Source: a virus. From it: a stretch of 34,790 bases of DNA. Shown in pieces: positions 1-5,498 of this stretch. The notes below the pieces were generated by a model that saw only the letters and a program-made list of their open reading frames with translations, was not told the DNA's origin and searched no databases. The first letter of the stretch is position 1. The number at the start of each line of letters is the position of its first letter. The translations under genes were made by a program, and so were the position numbers. The DNA lies in the IMG/VR virus record IMGVR_UViG_3300030108_001743, positions 1 through 34,790 of that record. The stretch is one strand, 5' to 3'.

Positions 1-19
1 ATCCTCAAAAAAAATTTTC

Positions 20-56
20 CGGCGGGCGGTAAACCGCACCGCCCGCCGTGTTTTTT
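20..56. terminator. Strong intrinsic terminator, left end
   Basis: A perfect 11-bp GC-rich stem (20-30 with 38-48) encloses a 7-nt loop and is followed by a T run at 51-56. On the opposite strand the stem is followed by the complement of the A run at 7-14, so it could stop transcription in both directions. If the molecule is circular it lies about 120 nt beyond the terminator at 34654-34689 and would be a second stop for the rightward gene there. Confidence 0.8.
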
Positions 57-59
57 AAT

Positions 60-79
60 GCGGGTGCGCCTTCGGCGCA
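60..79. repeat. GC hairpin repeat, copy 1
   Basis: A 20-bp element holding the 6-bp hairpin TGCGCC/GGCGCA. It differs at only two positions from 1319-1338, and one difference lies in the hairpin loop, so the stem is kept. Both copies sit upstream of a TTCACTATGAACG repeat. Confidence 0.6.
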
Positions 80-91
80 GTAAAGTATTTT

Positions 92-115
92 GTGAATGGC
101 AACCAAGCCATTCAC
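92..115. other. Hairpin overlapping TTCACTAT repeat
   Basis: A perfect 9-bp inverted repeat (GTGAATGGC at 92-100 with GCCATTCAC at 107-115) has a 6-nt loop. Its right arm runs into the TTCACTATGAACG repeat. There is no T run, so a protein site or RNA structure is as likely as a terminator. Confidence 0.5.
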
Positions 116-136
116 TATGAACGAACTGCAATCCGA
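111..136 (+). repeat. TTCACTATGAACG-N7-ATCCGA repeat, copy A
   Basis: First of three dispersed non-coding copies of TTCACTATGAACG followed, after 7 variable bases, by ATCCGA or ATCGGG (others at 1345-1370 and 33940-33965). Four further copies share only the first part, TCACTATC (1278, 33708, 33804, 34693). All lie outside genes, close to hairpins. Function unknown. Confidence 0.65.
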
Positions 137-200
137 ACATGCGTTCGTTTCAGCTTCAGCTCTAACTTTATGACATTTATGTTACAATTTGCTAAATTAC

Positions 201-229
201 TTGACATTGTTATACAAGTACGCTACCAT
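201..229 (+). promoter_or_regulatory. Promoter P1, early rightward genes
   Basis: TTGACA at 201-206, 17-bp spacer, TACCAT at 224-229. The predicted start, 7 nt after the -10 box, is position 236, which is the A of an ATG opening a 7-codon frame (236-259, M-S-T-N-K-E-R-stop) just ahead of the gene at 263. The spacer begins TTGTTATACAA, a near-palindrome shared with the promoter at 745 and almost with that at 1763, and may be an operator. Confidence 0.75.
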
Positions 230-262
230 GTACACATGTCAACAAACAAGGAAAGGTAAGGA

Positions 263-520
263 ATGACAACAACGAAACTACTGCAAGACATGGTAGACAA
301 AGGAGAGTCTTTCGGATTCTCTTATGCTTGCAAAGAGTGTCACGCACAGGGAGCTAGTGGGATTATATCTTGGCAACCCGAACGCAACACTGTTAAGCAC
401 TTTGCAAAGTTAGCAGAAGAGCAATACAAGCTCTACAACAAAGAATTTGAGTGTGACACCGAAGGGTGTAACTCATCATCAGCTTGGTTTGCTATTAACG
501 GCGAGAGTGAATGGCGATGA
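263..520 (+). CDS. Small zinc-binding protein, function unknown
   Basis: 85 residues. Two Cys pairs, CKEC near residues 23-26 and CDTEGC near 64-69, look like the two halves of a zinc ribbon, with a predicted alpha/beta stretch between them. No catalytic motif was recognised. The ATG follows an AAGGAAAGGTAAGG purine tract that serves as ribosome binding site. It is the first gene after promoter P1 and its stop overlaps the next start (ATGA), so it is translated with the 41-residue zinc protein after it. A role as an early takeover protein or transcription accessory factor is only inferred from position. Confidence 0.75.
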   Translation: MTTTKLLQDMVDKGESFGFSYACKECHAQGASGIISWQPERNTVKHFAKLAEEQYKLYNKEFECDTEGCNSSSAWFAINGESEWR

Positions 521-642
521 CAGAAGAAGAATGCAACACCTGTGGTGATACAGGAAGATGGGAATCAACATTTGAAGAAGCCCCTACTGTCCTAGTTTAT
601 TTAGGTCCATGTCCTGACTGTCAAAGGAAAGAACAATGTTAA
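517..642 (+). CDS. 41-residue zinc-ribbon microprotein
   Basis: 41 residues. Two Cys pairs (CNTCGDTG near residue 6 and CPDC near residue 32) form a compact treble-clef or ribbon zinc site; the first resembles half of a DnaJ-type CxxCxGxG module. ATGA overlap with the gene before it, and its last codons overlap the ATG of the membrane peptide after it, so the three genes look translationally coupled. Function unknown. Confidence 0.65.
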   Translation: MTEEECNTCGDTGRWESTFEEAPTVLVYLGPCPDCQRKEQC

Positions 643-743
643 ACGGATTGCACCCAGTAAGTGCAATACAACTGATCTTCTTTACCTACCTGTTTTTATT
701 TACAATGAAAATGTGGCTAGAAGAAGAAAATGTAGAAATATAA
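636..743 (+). CDS. 35-residue single-span membrane peptide
   Basis: 35 residues. A hydrophobic stretch at about residues 9-24 (AIQLIFFTYLFLFTM) is followed by a Lys and an acidic tail, consistent with one membrane span. The start lies inside the end of the preceding frame with AAGGAAAG upstream, and the stop TAA sits just before the -35 box of promoter P2. Small early membrane peptides in phages often alter membrane function or block superinfection, but nothing here points to a specific job. Confidence 0.55.
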   Translation: MLNGLHPVSAIQLIFFTYLFLFTMKMWLEEENVEI

Positions 744-744
744 C

Positions 745-773
745 TTGACATTGTTATACAAATGTGTTAAGTT
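745..773 (+). promoter_or_regulatory. Promoter P2
   Basis: TTGACA at 745-750, 17-bp spacer, TAAGTT at 768-773. The first 17 bases (TTGACATTGTTATACAA) are identical to those of P1. The predicted start near 780 begins the leader GTCAACAAA, which also follows P1 and P4. Here the triplet preceding TCAAC is CTG rather than ATG, so this is the copy without a leaderless start. Confidence 0.75.
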
Positions 774-805
774 AAAACTGTCAACAAATAAAGAAAGAGG
801 TTCCA

Positions 806-1162
806 ATGGAACAATTATTAAAAGCGCTAGCAGATTTGCTAGCACCATATTTACCAAAACCAAATATAAGCGATATAGAAACTGCTTTTCTCGAAGGCCT
901 TAATAAAGAAATTGATAGGGCAATAGAGAAAGAGTTAACTGATCTAGATATTAGTACTGAAGTATTGAATGAGTTAGAAAACTATGACTTTGATGATGCC
1001 ATAGCAAATTATTTAGATTATAACAATTATCAACCAGCAGATGAATTTGTAGACGAAAGAATTTGCACAGAAATTGCTAAGAATGCAGTTACCGAATACA
1101 TTGATGAATCCCTCAGAGATGAAATCAAAGATGTACTACGAAACGTGACTTTTGATGTGTAA
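806..1162 (+). CDS. Acidic helical protein, function unknown
   Basis: 118 residues, strongly acidic and rich in Asp, Glu, Asn and Tyr; almost certainly mostly helical, with no Cys and no recognised motif. The ATG follows AAAGAAAGAGG. It is the only sizeable gene between P2 and the terminator at 1252, so it is probably a monocistronic early gene. Acidic early proteins sometimes mimic DNA or bind host regulators; that is speculation here. Confidence 0.7.
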   Translation: MEQLLKALADLLAPYLPKPNISDIETAFLEGLNKEIDRAIEKELTDLDISTEVLNELENYDFDDAIANYLDYNNYQPADEFVDERICTEIAKNAVTEYIDESLRDEIKDVLRNVTFDV

Positions 1163-1165
1163 CGA

Positions 1166-1222
1166 ATGGCGTACATATTATTTGCTGTATTCCTAATATA
1201 CATATCAATCAAATTCACTTAG
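1166..1222 (+). CDS. Possible 18-residue hydrophobic peptide
   Basis: An 18-codon frame three bases after the preceding stop encodes a peptide that is almost entirely a short membrane span (AYILFAVFLIYISI) with a Lys near the end. There is no strong ribosome binding site, so translation would depend on coupling. It may be chance. Confidence 0.25.
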   Translation: MAYILFAVFLIYISIKFT

Positions 1223-1251
1223 GAAAGGCCATTCCTGTACAACAACCTAAC

Positions 1252-1279
1252 GAAAGCCCCGCCAACCGGCGGGGCTTTC
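1252..1279 (+). terminator. Terminator after the acidic early gene
   Basis: A perfect 12-bp stem (1252-1263 with 1268-1279) with an AACC loop. The A and T runs lie inside the stem ends and there is no separate T tract. It closes the P2 transcript. Confidence 0.75.
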
Positions 1280-1290
1280 ACTATCTTCGG

Positions 1291-1312
1291 GCTCCTCAAG
1301 CGCCGGAGGGGC
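1291..1312. repeat. GCTCCTC hairpin repeat, copy 1
   Basis: A 22-nt hairpin (GCTCCTC paired with GAGGGGC through one G-T pair, 8-nt loop). The same 22 bases recur at 33815-33836 with one change, in the loop. Both copies follow a TTCACTATC element. The 312-nt gap 1223-1534 consists mainly of such elements: this hairpin, the GC hairpin at 1319, the repeat at 1345 and the hairpin at 1422. Confidence 0.65.
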
Positions 1313-1318
1313 TAATTA

Positions 1319-1338
1319 GCGGATGCGCCTACGGCGCA
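1319..1338. repeat. GC hairpin repeat, copy 2
   Basis: Second copy of the element at 60-79 (18 of 20 bases alike), keeping the TGCGCC/GGCGCA stem with loop TAC instead of TTC. Confidence 0.6.
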
Positions 1339-1344
1339 ATTTTA

Positions 1345-1370
1345 TTCACTATGAACGCCGTATAATCCGA
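1345..1370 (+). repeat. TTCACTATGAACG-N7-ATCCGA repeat, copy B
   Basis: Second of three copies. The variable spacer here makes a perfect TATAAT (1361-1366), but no matching -35 box lies 16-18 bp upstream and the other copies read TGCAAT and TGTGAT at that place, so I do not call it a promoter. Confidence 0.65.
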
Positions 1371-1410
1371 CTTAACGATACCTATAGGCGAATTAACTTT
1401 ACCTGTAAGC

Positions 1411-1445
1411 AAAACGAAAAACCCCCCCGATAGGAAACGGGGGGG
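1411..1445. terminator. Possible leftward terminator hairpin
   Basis: An 8-bp stem CCCCCCCG/CGGGGGGG (1422-1429, 1438-1445) is flanked on the left by an A-rich tract (1411-1421), which reads as a U-rich tail on the minus strand. No leftward gene was found to its right, so it may insulate WhiB from antisense transcription or be part of the WhiB leader. Confidence 0.4.
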
Positions 1446-1534
1446 CTTGTGTCAACAAAATTCGGAGGAGGAAACCTCTTTACTAAAGATACAGGGTCCA
1501 TGGGACAAAAGCAAATGTAGTGTATTGTTTTTTT

Positions 1535-1756
1535 ATGTCGTGGTTGGAGAGGGCGAATTGTCGTGGGCTTGGCCATGATTTGTTTTATAGCGACAGCGTG
1601 AACAGGGCGAGAAACGTATGCGATAATTGTGATGTTGTTCATGAGTGTTTGCAGGCTAGTTTTGTTGAGGAACCGATAGATCAGATATGGGGTATTCGGG
1701 GTGGGCTTACTCCGAAAGAGCGTCAGCGGTTTCGTATGATAAATAAAATTTATTGA
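1535..1756 (+). CDS. whiB: WhiB-family [4Fe-4S] transcription regulator
   Basis: 73 residues from this ATG; an upstream in-frame GTG at 1520 would add five. The Wbl pattern is complete: a first Cys (in RANC), then C-x2-C-x5-C (VCDNCDVVHEC) as cluster ligands, the turn WGIRGG, and a basic C-terminal tail (KERQRFR) for DNA contact. Wbl proteins bind the primary sigma factor of Actinobacteria, and phage copies can repress host whiB genes and block superinfection. There is no obvious ribosome binding site before the ATG. A TATTGT at 1523-1528 lies 7 nt upstream, which would allow a leaderless transcript, but its -35 match is weak. This gene is the best single pointer to an actinobacterial host. 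Confidence 0.9.
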   Translation: MSWLERANCRGLGHDLFYSDSVNRARNVCDNCDVVHECLQASFVEEPIDQIWGIRGGLTPKERQRFRMINKIY

Positions 1757-1762
1757 ATTGAC

Positions 1763-1791
1763 TTGACATTGTGATACAGCGGGTATAACAT
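1763..1791 (+). promoter_or_regulatory. Promoter P3, main rightward operon
   Basis: TTGACA at 1763-1768, 17-bp spacer, TAACAT at 1786-1791. Predicted start 1798, exactly the A of the ATG of the 53-residue membrane protein, so the transcript would be leaderless. The spacer begins TTGTGATACA, one base from P1 and P2. It probably drives all genes to 6427, since no terminator was seen before then. Confidence 0.75.
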
Positions 1792-1797
1792 TATCAC

Positions 1798-1959
1798 ATG
1801 AGTTTAATCCCAGTAGTTACCACAGCGATAGCATTTGCGTTTGGTTTTGTCACACACAGATGCTACACTTGGTATAACAAGAACTACCGTAGGGATTTAC
1901 GGACTCTTAAACAGTATCAAAAGATACGCAGTCAACAAAGGAGAAATAATGAACATTAA
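1798..1959 (+). CDS. 53-residue membrane microprotein, leaderless
   Basis: A short hydrophobic segment at residues 2-19 (SLIPVVTTAIAFAFGFV) is followed by a strongly basic tail (RR, KR and RR pairs), typical of a one-span protein with its C-terminus in the cytoplasm. The ATG falls exactly on the predicted start of P3 and there is no ribosome binding site, so initiation on a leaderless mRNA is likely. The last codons overlap the next gene by 11 nt, and the ribosome binding site of that gene lies within this frame. Function unknown. Confidence 0.55.
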   Translation: MSLIPVVTTAIAFAFGFVTHRCYTWYNKNYRRDLRTLKQYQKIRSQQRRNNEH

Positions 1960-2149
1960 ATTTAATGTTGCTATTGAAATAGATGACGAATACATAGCGC
2001 ATGAGTATTTAGAAGGCTACGAGCCTACTGTTGGTGAAATCATCAAAGATGCTCTGGAAGCAATATGGACATCTCATAGATTCGGTACGAGCATGACAGC
2101 TACAGACGTTCGCATTGACGAATACGATTCGGAACAGGAGAAAAAATGA
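1949..2149 (+). CDS. Small acidic protein, function unknown
   Basis: 66 residues. I chose the ATG at 1949 because AAAGGAGAAATA lies directly upstream; the frame stays open further left, but that part overlaps the leaderless 53-residue gene in another frame. The region before it, GTCAACAAAGGAG, resembles the leader after P1, P2 and P4. The sequence shows beta-strand-like N-terminal residues (IKFNVAIEI), a helix and an acidic end. ATGA overlap with the next gene. Confidence 0.7.
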   Translation: MNIKFNVAIEIDDEYIAHEYLEGYEPTVGEIIKDALEAIWTSHRFGTSMTATDVRIDEYDSEQEKK

Positions 2150-2697
2150 GTGAAATAAAACCATTTGAAACAGATGACCCACACTTAAAGGGTATCTACA
2201 ACGCTGTTAATAACATCGTTGCATCACAACAAATAATGGTAGACCTAATACACAACGAGCTACCAGAGTTAGAAAATACCAAAGCGTTAGCAGGTAATAA
2301 CCACAGCGAAATAGCGCATCAAGCCGCTAGGGAAATGGGCGATACCTCTAGGCTAGCTAACAAAGTTCTAGCTCATTTACAATGGGCGTTGGATATTGCA
2401 TTGACTAAATCACATAGACGGCAAGCAGGCGACGACAACCCAGTATGGGAAGGTTGGGTTAGTAGAGATGAGTTATCACTTGTTGTAGGTGGCGGAGATG
2501 GCGCTAGGAGGGCTAGGGAACTACGAGAGAATGGGTATCCTGTTGAGTCCAAGATGATGAAGATAGGCGACAGGCCTAAGCAAGCGTATTACCGTTTATT
2601 AGAAGATAAAGAATCCGATGTCGAGTTGTGTCAGGGATATAACCAGCTACATCACGAAAGAGAACACAGAGAATATCGTGAGGAGGGTTTACTGTGA
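2146..2697 (+). CDS. Putative winged-helix DNA-binding protein
   Basis: 183 residues. The N-terminal half is helical, probably coiled (residues about 12-85). Residues about 105-152 (VSRDELSLVVGG...ARRARELRENGYPV...YYRL) read like a winged helix-turn-helix: a helix, a recognition helix with paired Arg, then a wing ending in Y-Y-R-L, a pattern seen in phage and restriction-associated wHTH domains. An acidic, His-rich tail follows. It precedes the recombination genes and could regulate or recruit them. Assignment is from pattern only. Confidence 0.6.
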   Translation: MSEIKPFETDDPHLKGIYNAVNNIVASQQIMVDLIHNELPELENTKALAGNNHSEIAHQAAREMGDTSRLANKVLAHLQWALDIALTKSHRRQAGDDNPVWEGWVSRDELSLVVGGGDGARRARELRENGYPVESKMMKIGDRPKQAYYRLLEDKESDVELCQGYNQLHHEREHREYREEGLL

Positions 2698-3545
2698 ATT
2701 ACACACAAGAAATATCAGAAGTTTACGGAAAGCATTTGGAGGACAGTAGAGAAGCTAAACCTACAGCTTGCGATACTCTCCTCAGAATAAGTAGCGTAGG
2801 GTCGTGCTTGAGACAACGAGCGTTTGAAGCCTTGAAATATCAAGAGACAAACCCTATAGATAAATCAACGCTCATAGCGTTTGAGATAGGTAACGCAATC
2901 CATGAGGGCATACAAGAAGCGTGCCAGAAGGCGTACAGCGGTCAGTATGAACTACCGTTAGATTTGACTCCGTTAACTAACGTTTCTTTGTCAGGGTCTT
3001 GTGACGGTTTGGTGTGGGTTGACGATGAAACACAAAGACTTTTAGAGCTGAAAACAGTCTCAAGTTTCGGGTTCAAATTGGCTAGAGAAGGTCTGCCTAA
3101 AATGGCTCACGTTGCACAATCCGCTTTGTATGCAATGGCTTGCGAAGTAGACGAGTTATGGATTGTGTACGTTGCGAAACAAGATAGTTGGCGTGACAAA
3201 ATCAAAGTAGGCGAAACTTTAGAATGGGTCATACACATGGATGAGGAAATCTCAGAGTGGGGTATGACACCACGTCAGATAGCAGAGTTAGAGTTAGGGT
3301 GGTTTAAGTCTGTACAGGAGGACATCGCTCAGGGAGCTTTACCTGTAGCGTTTATACCTAACGACGACGGAGAGCTTATATATCAAGAGAAGCCTAGCCC
3401 GTATGGCGTACCGTCTAAGGGTGGTGCATGGCAATGTAGGTATTGCAGGCACAACGAGTTGTGTTCGGTCCTTAGCGGTGATGAGGTGACGCTTGATGTT
3501 GCACGGTATCACGCAAACTTATTAGCAGGAGAAACAAATGACTAA
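2694..3545 (+). CDS. Cas4/RecB-type PD-(D/E)XK exonuclease with Fe-S Cys
   Basis: 283 residues from a GTG start that overlaps the previous stop and has AGGAGG at 2681-2686. All expected motifs are present in order: Cys38 in the N-terminal helix, His70 in GNAIHEGIQEA, Asp104 (CDG), Glu118-x-Lys120 (ELK), Gln142-x3-Tyr146 (QSALY), then Cys248, Cys251 and Cys257 at the C-terminus. This is the Cas4/AddB arrangement, in which the four Cys hold a [4Fe-4S] cluster. Such nucleases resect double-stranded DNA ends. With the Rad52-like and SSB genes after it, it probably forms a phage end-resection and annealing system. No cas1, cas2 or CRISPR array is nearby. Confidence 0.85.
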   Translation: MNYTQEISEVYGKHLEDSREAKPTACDTLLRISSVGSCLRQRAFEALKYQETNPIDKSTLIAFEIGNAIHEGIQEACQKAYSGQYELPLDLTPLTNVSLSGSCDGLVWVDDETQRLLELKTVSSFGFKLAREGLPKMAHVAQSALYAMACEVDELWIVYVAKQDSWRDKIKVGETLEWVIHMDEEISEWGMTPRQIAELELGWFKSVQEDIAQGALPVAFIPNDDGELIYQEKPSPYGVPSKGGAWQCRYCRHNELCSVLSGDEVTLDVARYHANLLAGETND

Positions 3546-3795
3546 GAATGAACAAGAAGCATGTGACAGGCAAACATACAAGTGGCTTGCACACGATGTC
3601 AAAATGATGCAAGGCATGGAAAACTTTTTATCTCTAGCGGAGAGATTAGAAGAAGAAGAAACAGAACCTAATAAAAAATTGTTAAATGATTTAGAAGATT
3701 GGACAATGTATTGTTGGGAAAGTTGGGTCTCTTCACAGAGACGTATGAAAGAGTTAGAAGAAAAATATCCGAATTGGGAGGAAATAGATGCCTGA
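3538..3795 (+). CDS. Acidic helical protein, function unknown
   Basis: 85 residues, rich in Glu, Trp and Met, likely a helical bundle or coiled coil (MKELEEKYPNWEE near the end). It overlaps both neighbours by 8 nt, between the exonuclease and the annealing protein candidate, and may be a partner of one of them. No motif recognised. Confidence 0.65.
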   Translation: MTKNEQEACDRQTYKWLAHDVKMMQGMENFLSLAERLEEEETEPNKKLLNDLEDWTMYCWESWVSSQRRMKELEEKYPNWEEIDA

Positions 3796-4204
3796 ACAAT
3801 TAATCAAATTATCAAAACCAATACCCGAAACTTTCGTTAAAGTAAAGCCGACAGGTAGGGGTGACAGGTATGTCAGCCACGGAGATATAACACAATTTTT
3901 GTTGTTGCATTTAGGTCCGTTTGACATGCGAATAGTAGAACTTATCAGAAGCCCAGAGGGCATTGTTGAGGGTTGCATTCTTGAATGCACTTTTACCGTA
4001 GACGGCAAGCAAGTCACAATCCAAGAAATTGGCGAGGTGGAAAGACCCAGTAAACACTCAGGTCAGAACGCCAAAAATTCTGTCAGCGATGCTATAAAAC
4101 GGATAGGGATGCGCTTAAGTCTGGGGTTGTCACTTTGGACATCAGATGAGTATTATGTATTACATCAACAATTAATTAAAAAGGAGAACAGTAATGTTGA
4201 ATGA
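3788..4204 (+). CDS. Rad52-like single-strand annealing protein candidate
   Basis: 138 residues. The first half has RYVSHGDITQFLLLHLGPFDM, and residues about 94-117 (KNSVSDAIKRIGMRLSLGLSLW) match the conserved D-A-x-K-R...G-x-x-L helix of Rad52-superfamily and related phage recombination proteins, where this helix lines the DNA groove. The preceding strands (GCILECTFTVDG...IQEIGEVERP) fit the fold's beta sheet. It is shorter than most family members. Position between an exonuclease and SSB is the usual one for a phage annealase. The family is inferred from pattern and context; a structure comparison would decide. Confidence 0.5.
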   Translation: MPEQLIKLSKPIPETFVKVKPTGRGDRYVSHGDITQFLLLHLGPFDMRIVELIRSPEGIVEGCILECTFTVDGKQVTIQEIGEVERPSKHSGQNAKNSVSDAIKRIGMRLSLGLSLWTSDEYYVLHQQLIKKENSNVE

Positions 4205-4598
4205 GGGAATCGGTTTCCAAATGGGAAACCTAGGAAGAGAGTGGCTACCCAAGGTCACTGGCACAGGCAAAGCAGTTTATGAGAATGCGTTAGCCGTAAA
4301 GACAGGCCCAGAAGAAACTACATGGGTAACATTAAGCGTTTGGGAAGACTCCAGAGATGGGTCAACAGCGCTACCAGAAGCCATAGCTAAAGCCACAAAT
4401 AAAGGTAGCAGAATAGCCGTTAGAGGCAAATTTACCAGCCGTCAATACAAGAACAAAGACGGACAAACTGTAACTGGTTGGGACTGTAACGTTTGGGATT
4501 TATTTCAGATCGTTAGAGCGCCTAAAGAAGATGTTTGGGCAGGCAAAACAGCAATAATTGACGGGAAACCAGTAGACAGCAATGAGGACTGGTTTTAG
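4194..4598 (+). CDS. ssb: Single-stranded DNA-binding protein
   Basis: 134 residues. The sequence fits an OB fold: strands around WVTLSVWED, a helical part PEAIAKATNKGS, then RIAVRGKFTSRQYKNKDGQTVTGWDCNVWDL. The C-terminus, NEDWF, is an acidic tip with terminal Phe like the one bacterial SSB uses to recruit partner enzymes. It overlaps the annealase candidate by 11 nt, and the next gene starts inside its stop codon. It coats single strands during replication and recombination. A Trp replaces the usual Pro before the last Phe. Confidence 0.85.
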   Translation: MLNEGIGFQMGNLGREWLPKVTGTGKAVYENALAVKTGPEETTWVTLSVWEDSRDGSTALPEAIAKATNKGSRIAVRGKFTSRQYKNKDGQTVTGWDCNVWDLFQIVRAPKEDVWAGKTAIIDGKPVDSNEDWF

Positions 4599-4750
4599 TG
4601 TGGGAGGACTTCGGTCAGAAGAAATCTAAACTCAGGAACAAATCACCGTACTACATAAGCTGTACTTGCGGTTGGGTCATCGGCTCAAAAGTAATAGAAA
4701 ACAACAACAACAAATGCCCTACATGTGGGCAGAAACATCAGGAGAAATAA
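4598..4750 (+). CDS. 50-residue zinc-ribbon protein
   Basis: Starts at a GTG that overlaps the SSB stop (TAGTG). Residues 22-24 (C-T-C-G) and 40-43 (C-P-T-C-G) form a classic zinc ribbon; the N-terminus is basic (QKKSKLRNK). The stop lies two bases before the next ATG, so the frame fills the gap exactly. It may bind nucleic acid with the SSB/annealase set. Function unknown. Confidence 0.65.
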   Translation: MWEDFGQKKSKLRNKSPYYISCTCGWVIGSKVIENNNNKCPTCGQKHQEK

Positions 4751-4752
4751 CG

Positions 4753-4953
4753 ATGGAAGCACCAGAAACCCCTACTAGGGACAAAAACGATCAGTTGATT
4801 GCCATGAGGATACCGCAAACTTTGTTAAACCAAGTTGACCAGTTAGCGATACACAACGGCCAGACTAGATCAGGTATGATACGAGATGCGTTAAACGCAT
4901 ACACGGAAAAACATTACGGACCAATAGCAGACGATATAAACGATCTGTTGTGA
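4753..4953 (+). CDS. Ribbon-helix-helix (CopG/Arc-like) DNA-binding protein
   Basis: 66 residues from this ATG, which has GGAG 9 nt upstream; the frame stays open further left, but that part overlaps the zinc-ribbon gene. Residues about 14-53 (LIAMRIPQTLLNQVDQL...GQTRSGMIRDALNAYTEKH) form a complete RHH domain: a strand with M-R-I, a first helix, the GQTRS turn, and a second helix. RHH proteins dimerise and repress promoters through the strand, so it could act on the repeated TTGACA promoters. The next start overlaps its stop. Confidence 0.8.
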   Translation: MEAPETPTRDKNDQLIAMRIPQTLLNQVDQLAIHNGQTRSGMIRDALNAYTEKHYGPIADDINDLL

Positions 4954-5498
4954 CAAACATACAGTTTCATAGAGAATGGGCTATGCCTAACTCTGAAACA
5001 TTTAGGATTCAACCCATTAACTCCCTCCTTCGCAGGGTGATGACCAAGGGAGTTTGGGTTGATCCTTATGTTCGTAACAGTTGTTTCAAGCATTTAATGA
5101 AGTTTACGAACGACATTAACCCAGAGTTTGAAGCAGACTTTCATCACGACGCTAGTCATTTCCTTTCGTTACTTGAAGATGAATCAGTTGACGGGGTTCT
5201 ATTTGACCCACCATACAGCTCTAGACAAATCAAAGAATGCTACGACGGGATAGGGCGTGTAGTTACCCAAGAGGACACACAAAACCCGTGGTCAGAGATC
5301 AAAAAACAAATAGCAAGAATATGCAAACCTAACGCCATTGTAGTGCGTTGCGGTTGGAACTCCATGGGCATAGGCAAGACCCTAGGCTTTGATATGTTAG
5401 AAATTCTTTTAGTACCCCATGGAGGAGTCAGAAACGATACAATCGTAACCGTCGAAAAAAAGCGGGCAGAAGTACAAGGAGTGTTTGATTTTGTCTAA
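4950..5498 (+). CDS. DNA adenine-methyltransferase-like protein (DPPY)
   Basis: 182 residues from a GTG overlapping the previous stop. Asp86-Pro-Pro-Tyr89 in VLFDPPYSSRQIKECY is the catalytic motif IV of amino-methyltransferases; VDPYVRNS near residues 37-44 resembles the SAM-binding D-P-F-x-G motif but lacks the Gly pair. N-terminal WAMPNSETF is often seen in orphan phage enzymes of this type. At 182 residues there is little room for a target-recognition domain. It may protect phage DNA from host restriction. The altered motif I leaves activity in doubt. Confidence 0.7.
   Translation: MTNIQFHREWAMPNSETFRIQPINSLLRRVMTKGVWVDPYVRNSCFKHLMKFTNDINPEFEADFHHDASHFLSLLEDESVDGVLFDPPYSSRQIKECYDGIGRVVTQEDTQNPWSEIKKQIARICKPNAIVVRCGWNSMGIGKTLGFDMLEILLVPHGGVRNDTIVTVEKKRAEVQGVFDFV

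Noticed and set aside
1361-1366. Perfect TATAAT as a promoter for whiB
   Set aside because: No -35 box lies 16-18 bp upstream and it falls in the variable part of a dispersed repeat.
1382-1642. Leftward 86-codon frame over the whiB start
   Set aside because: It has no ribosome binding site, overlaps whiB and runs across a terminator-like hairpin.
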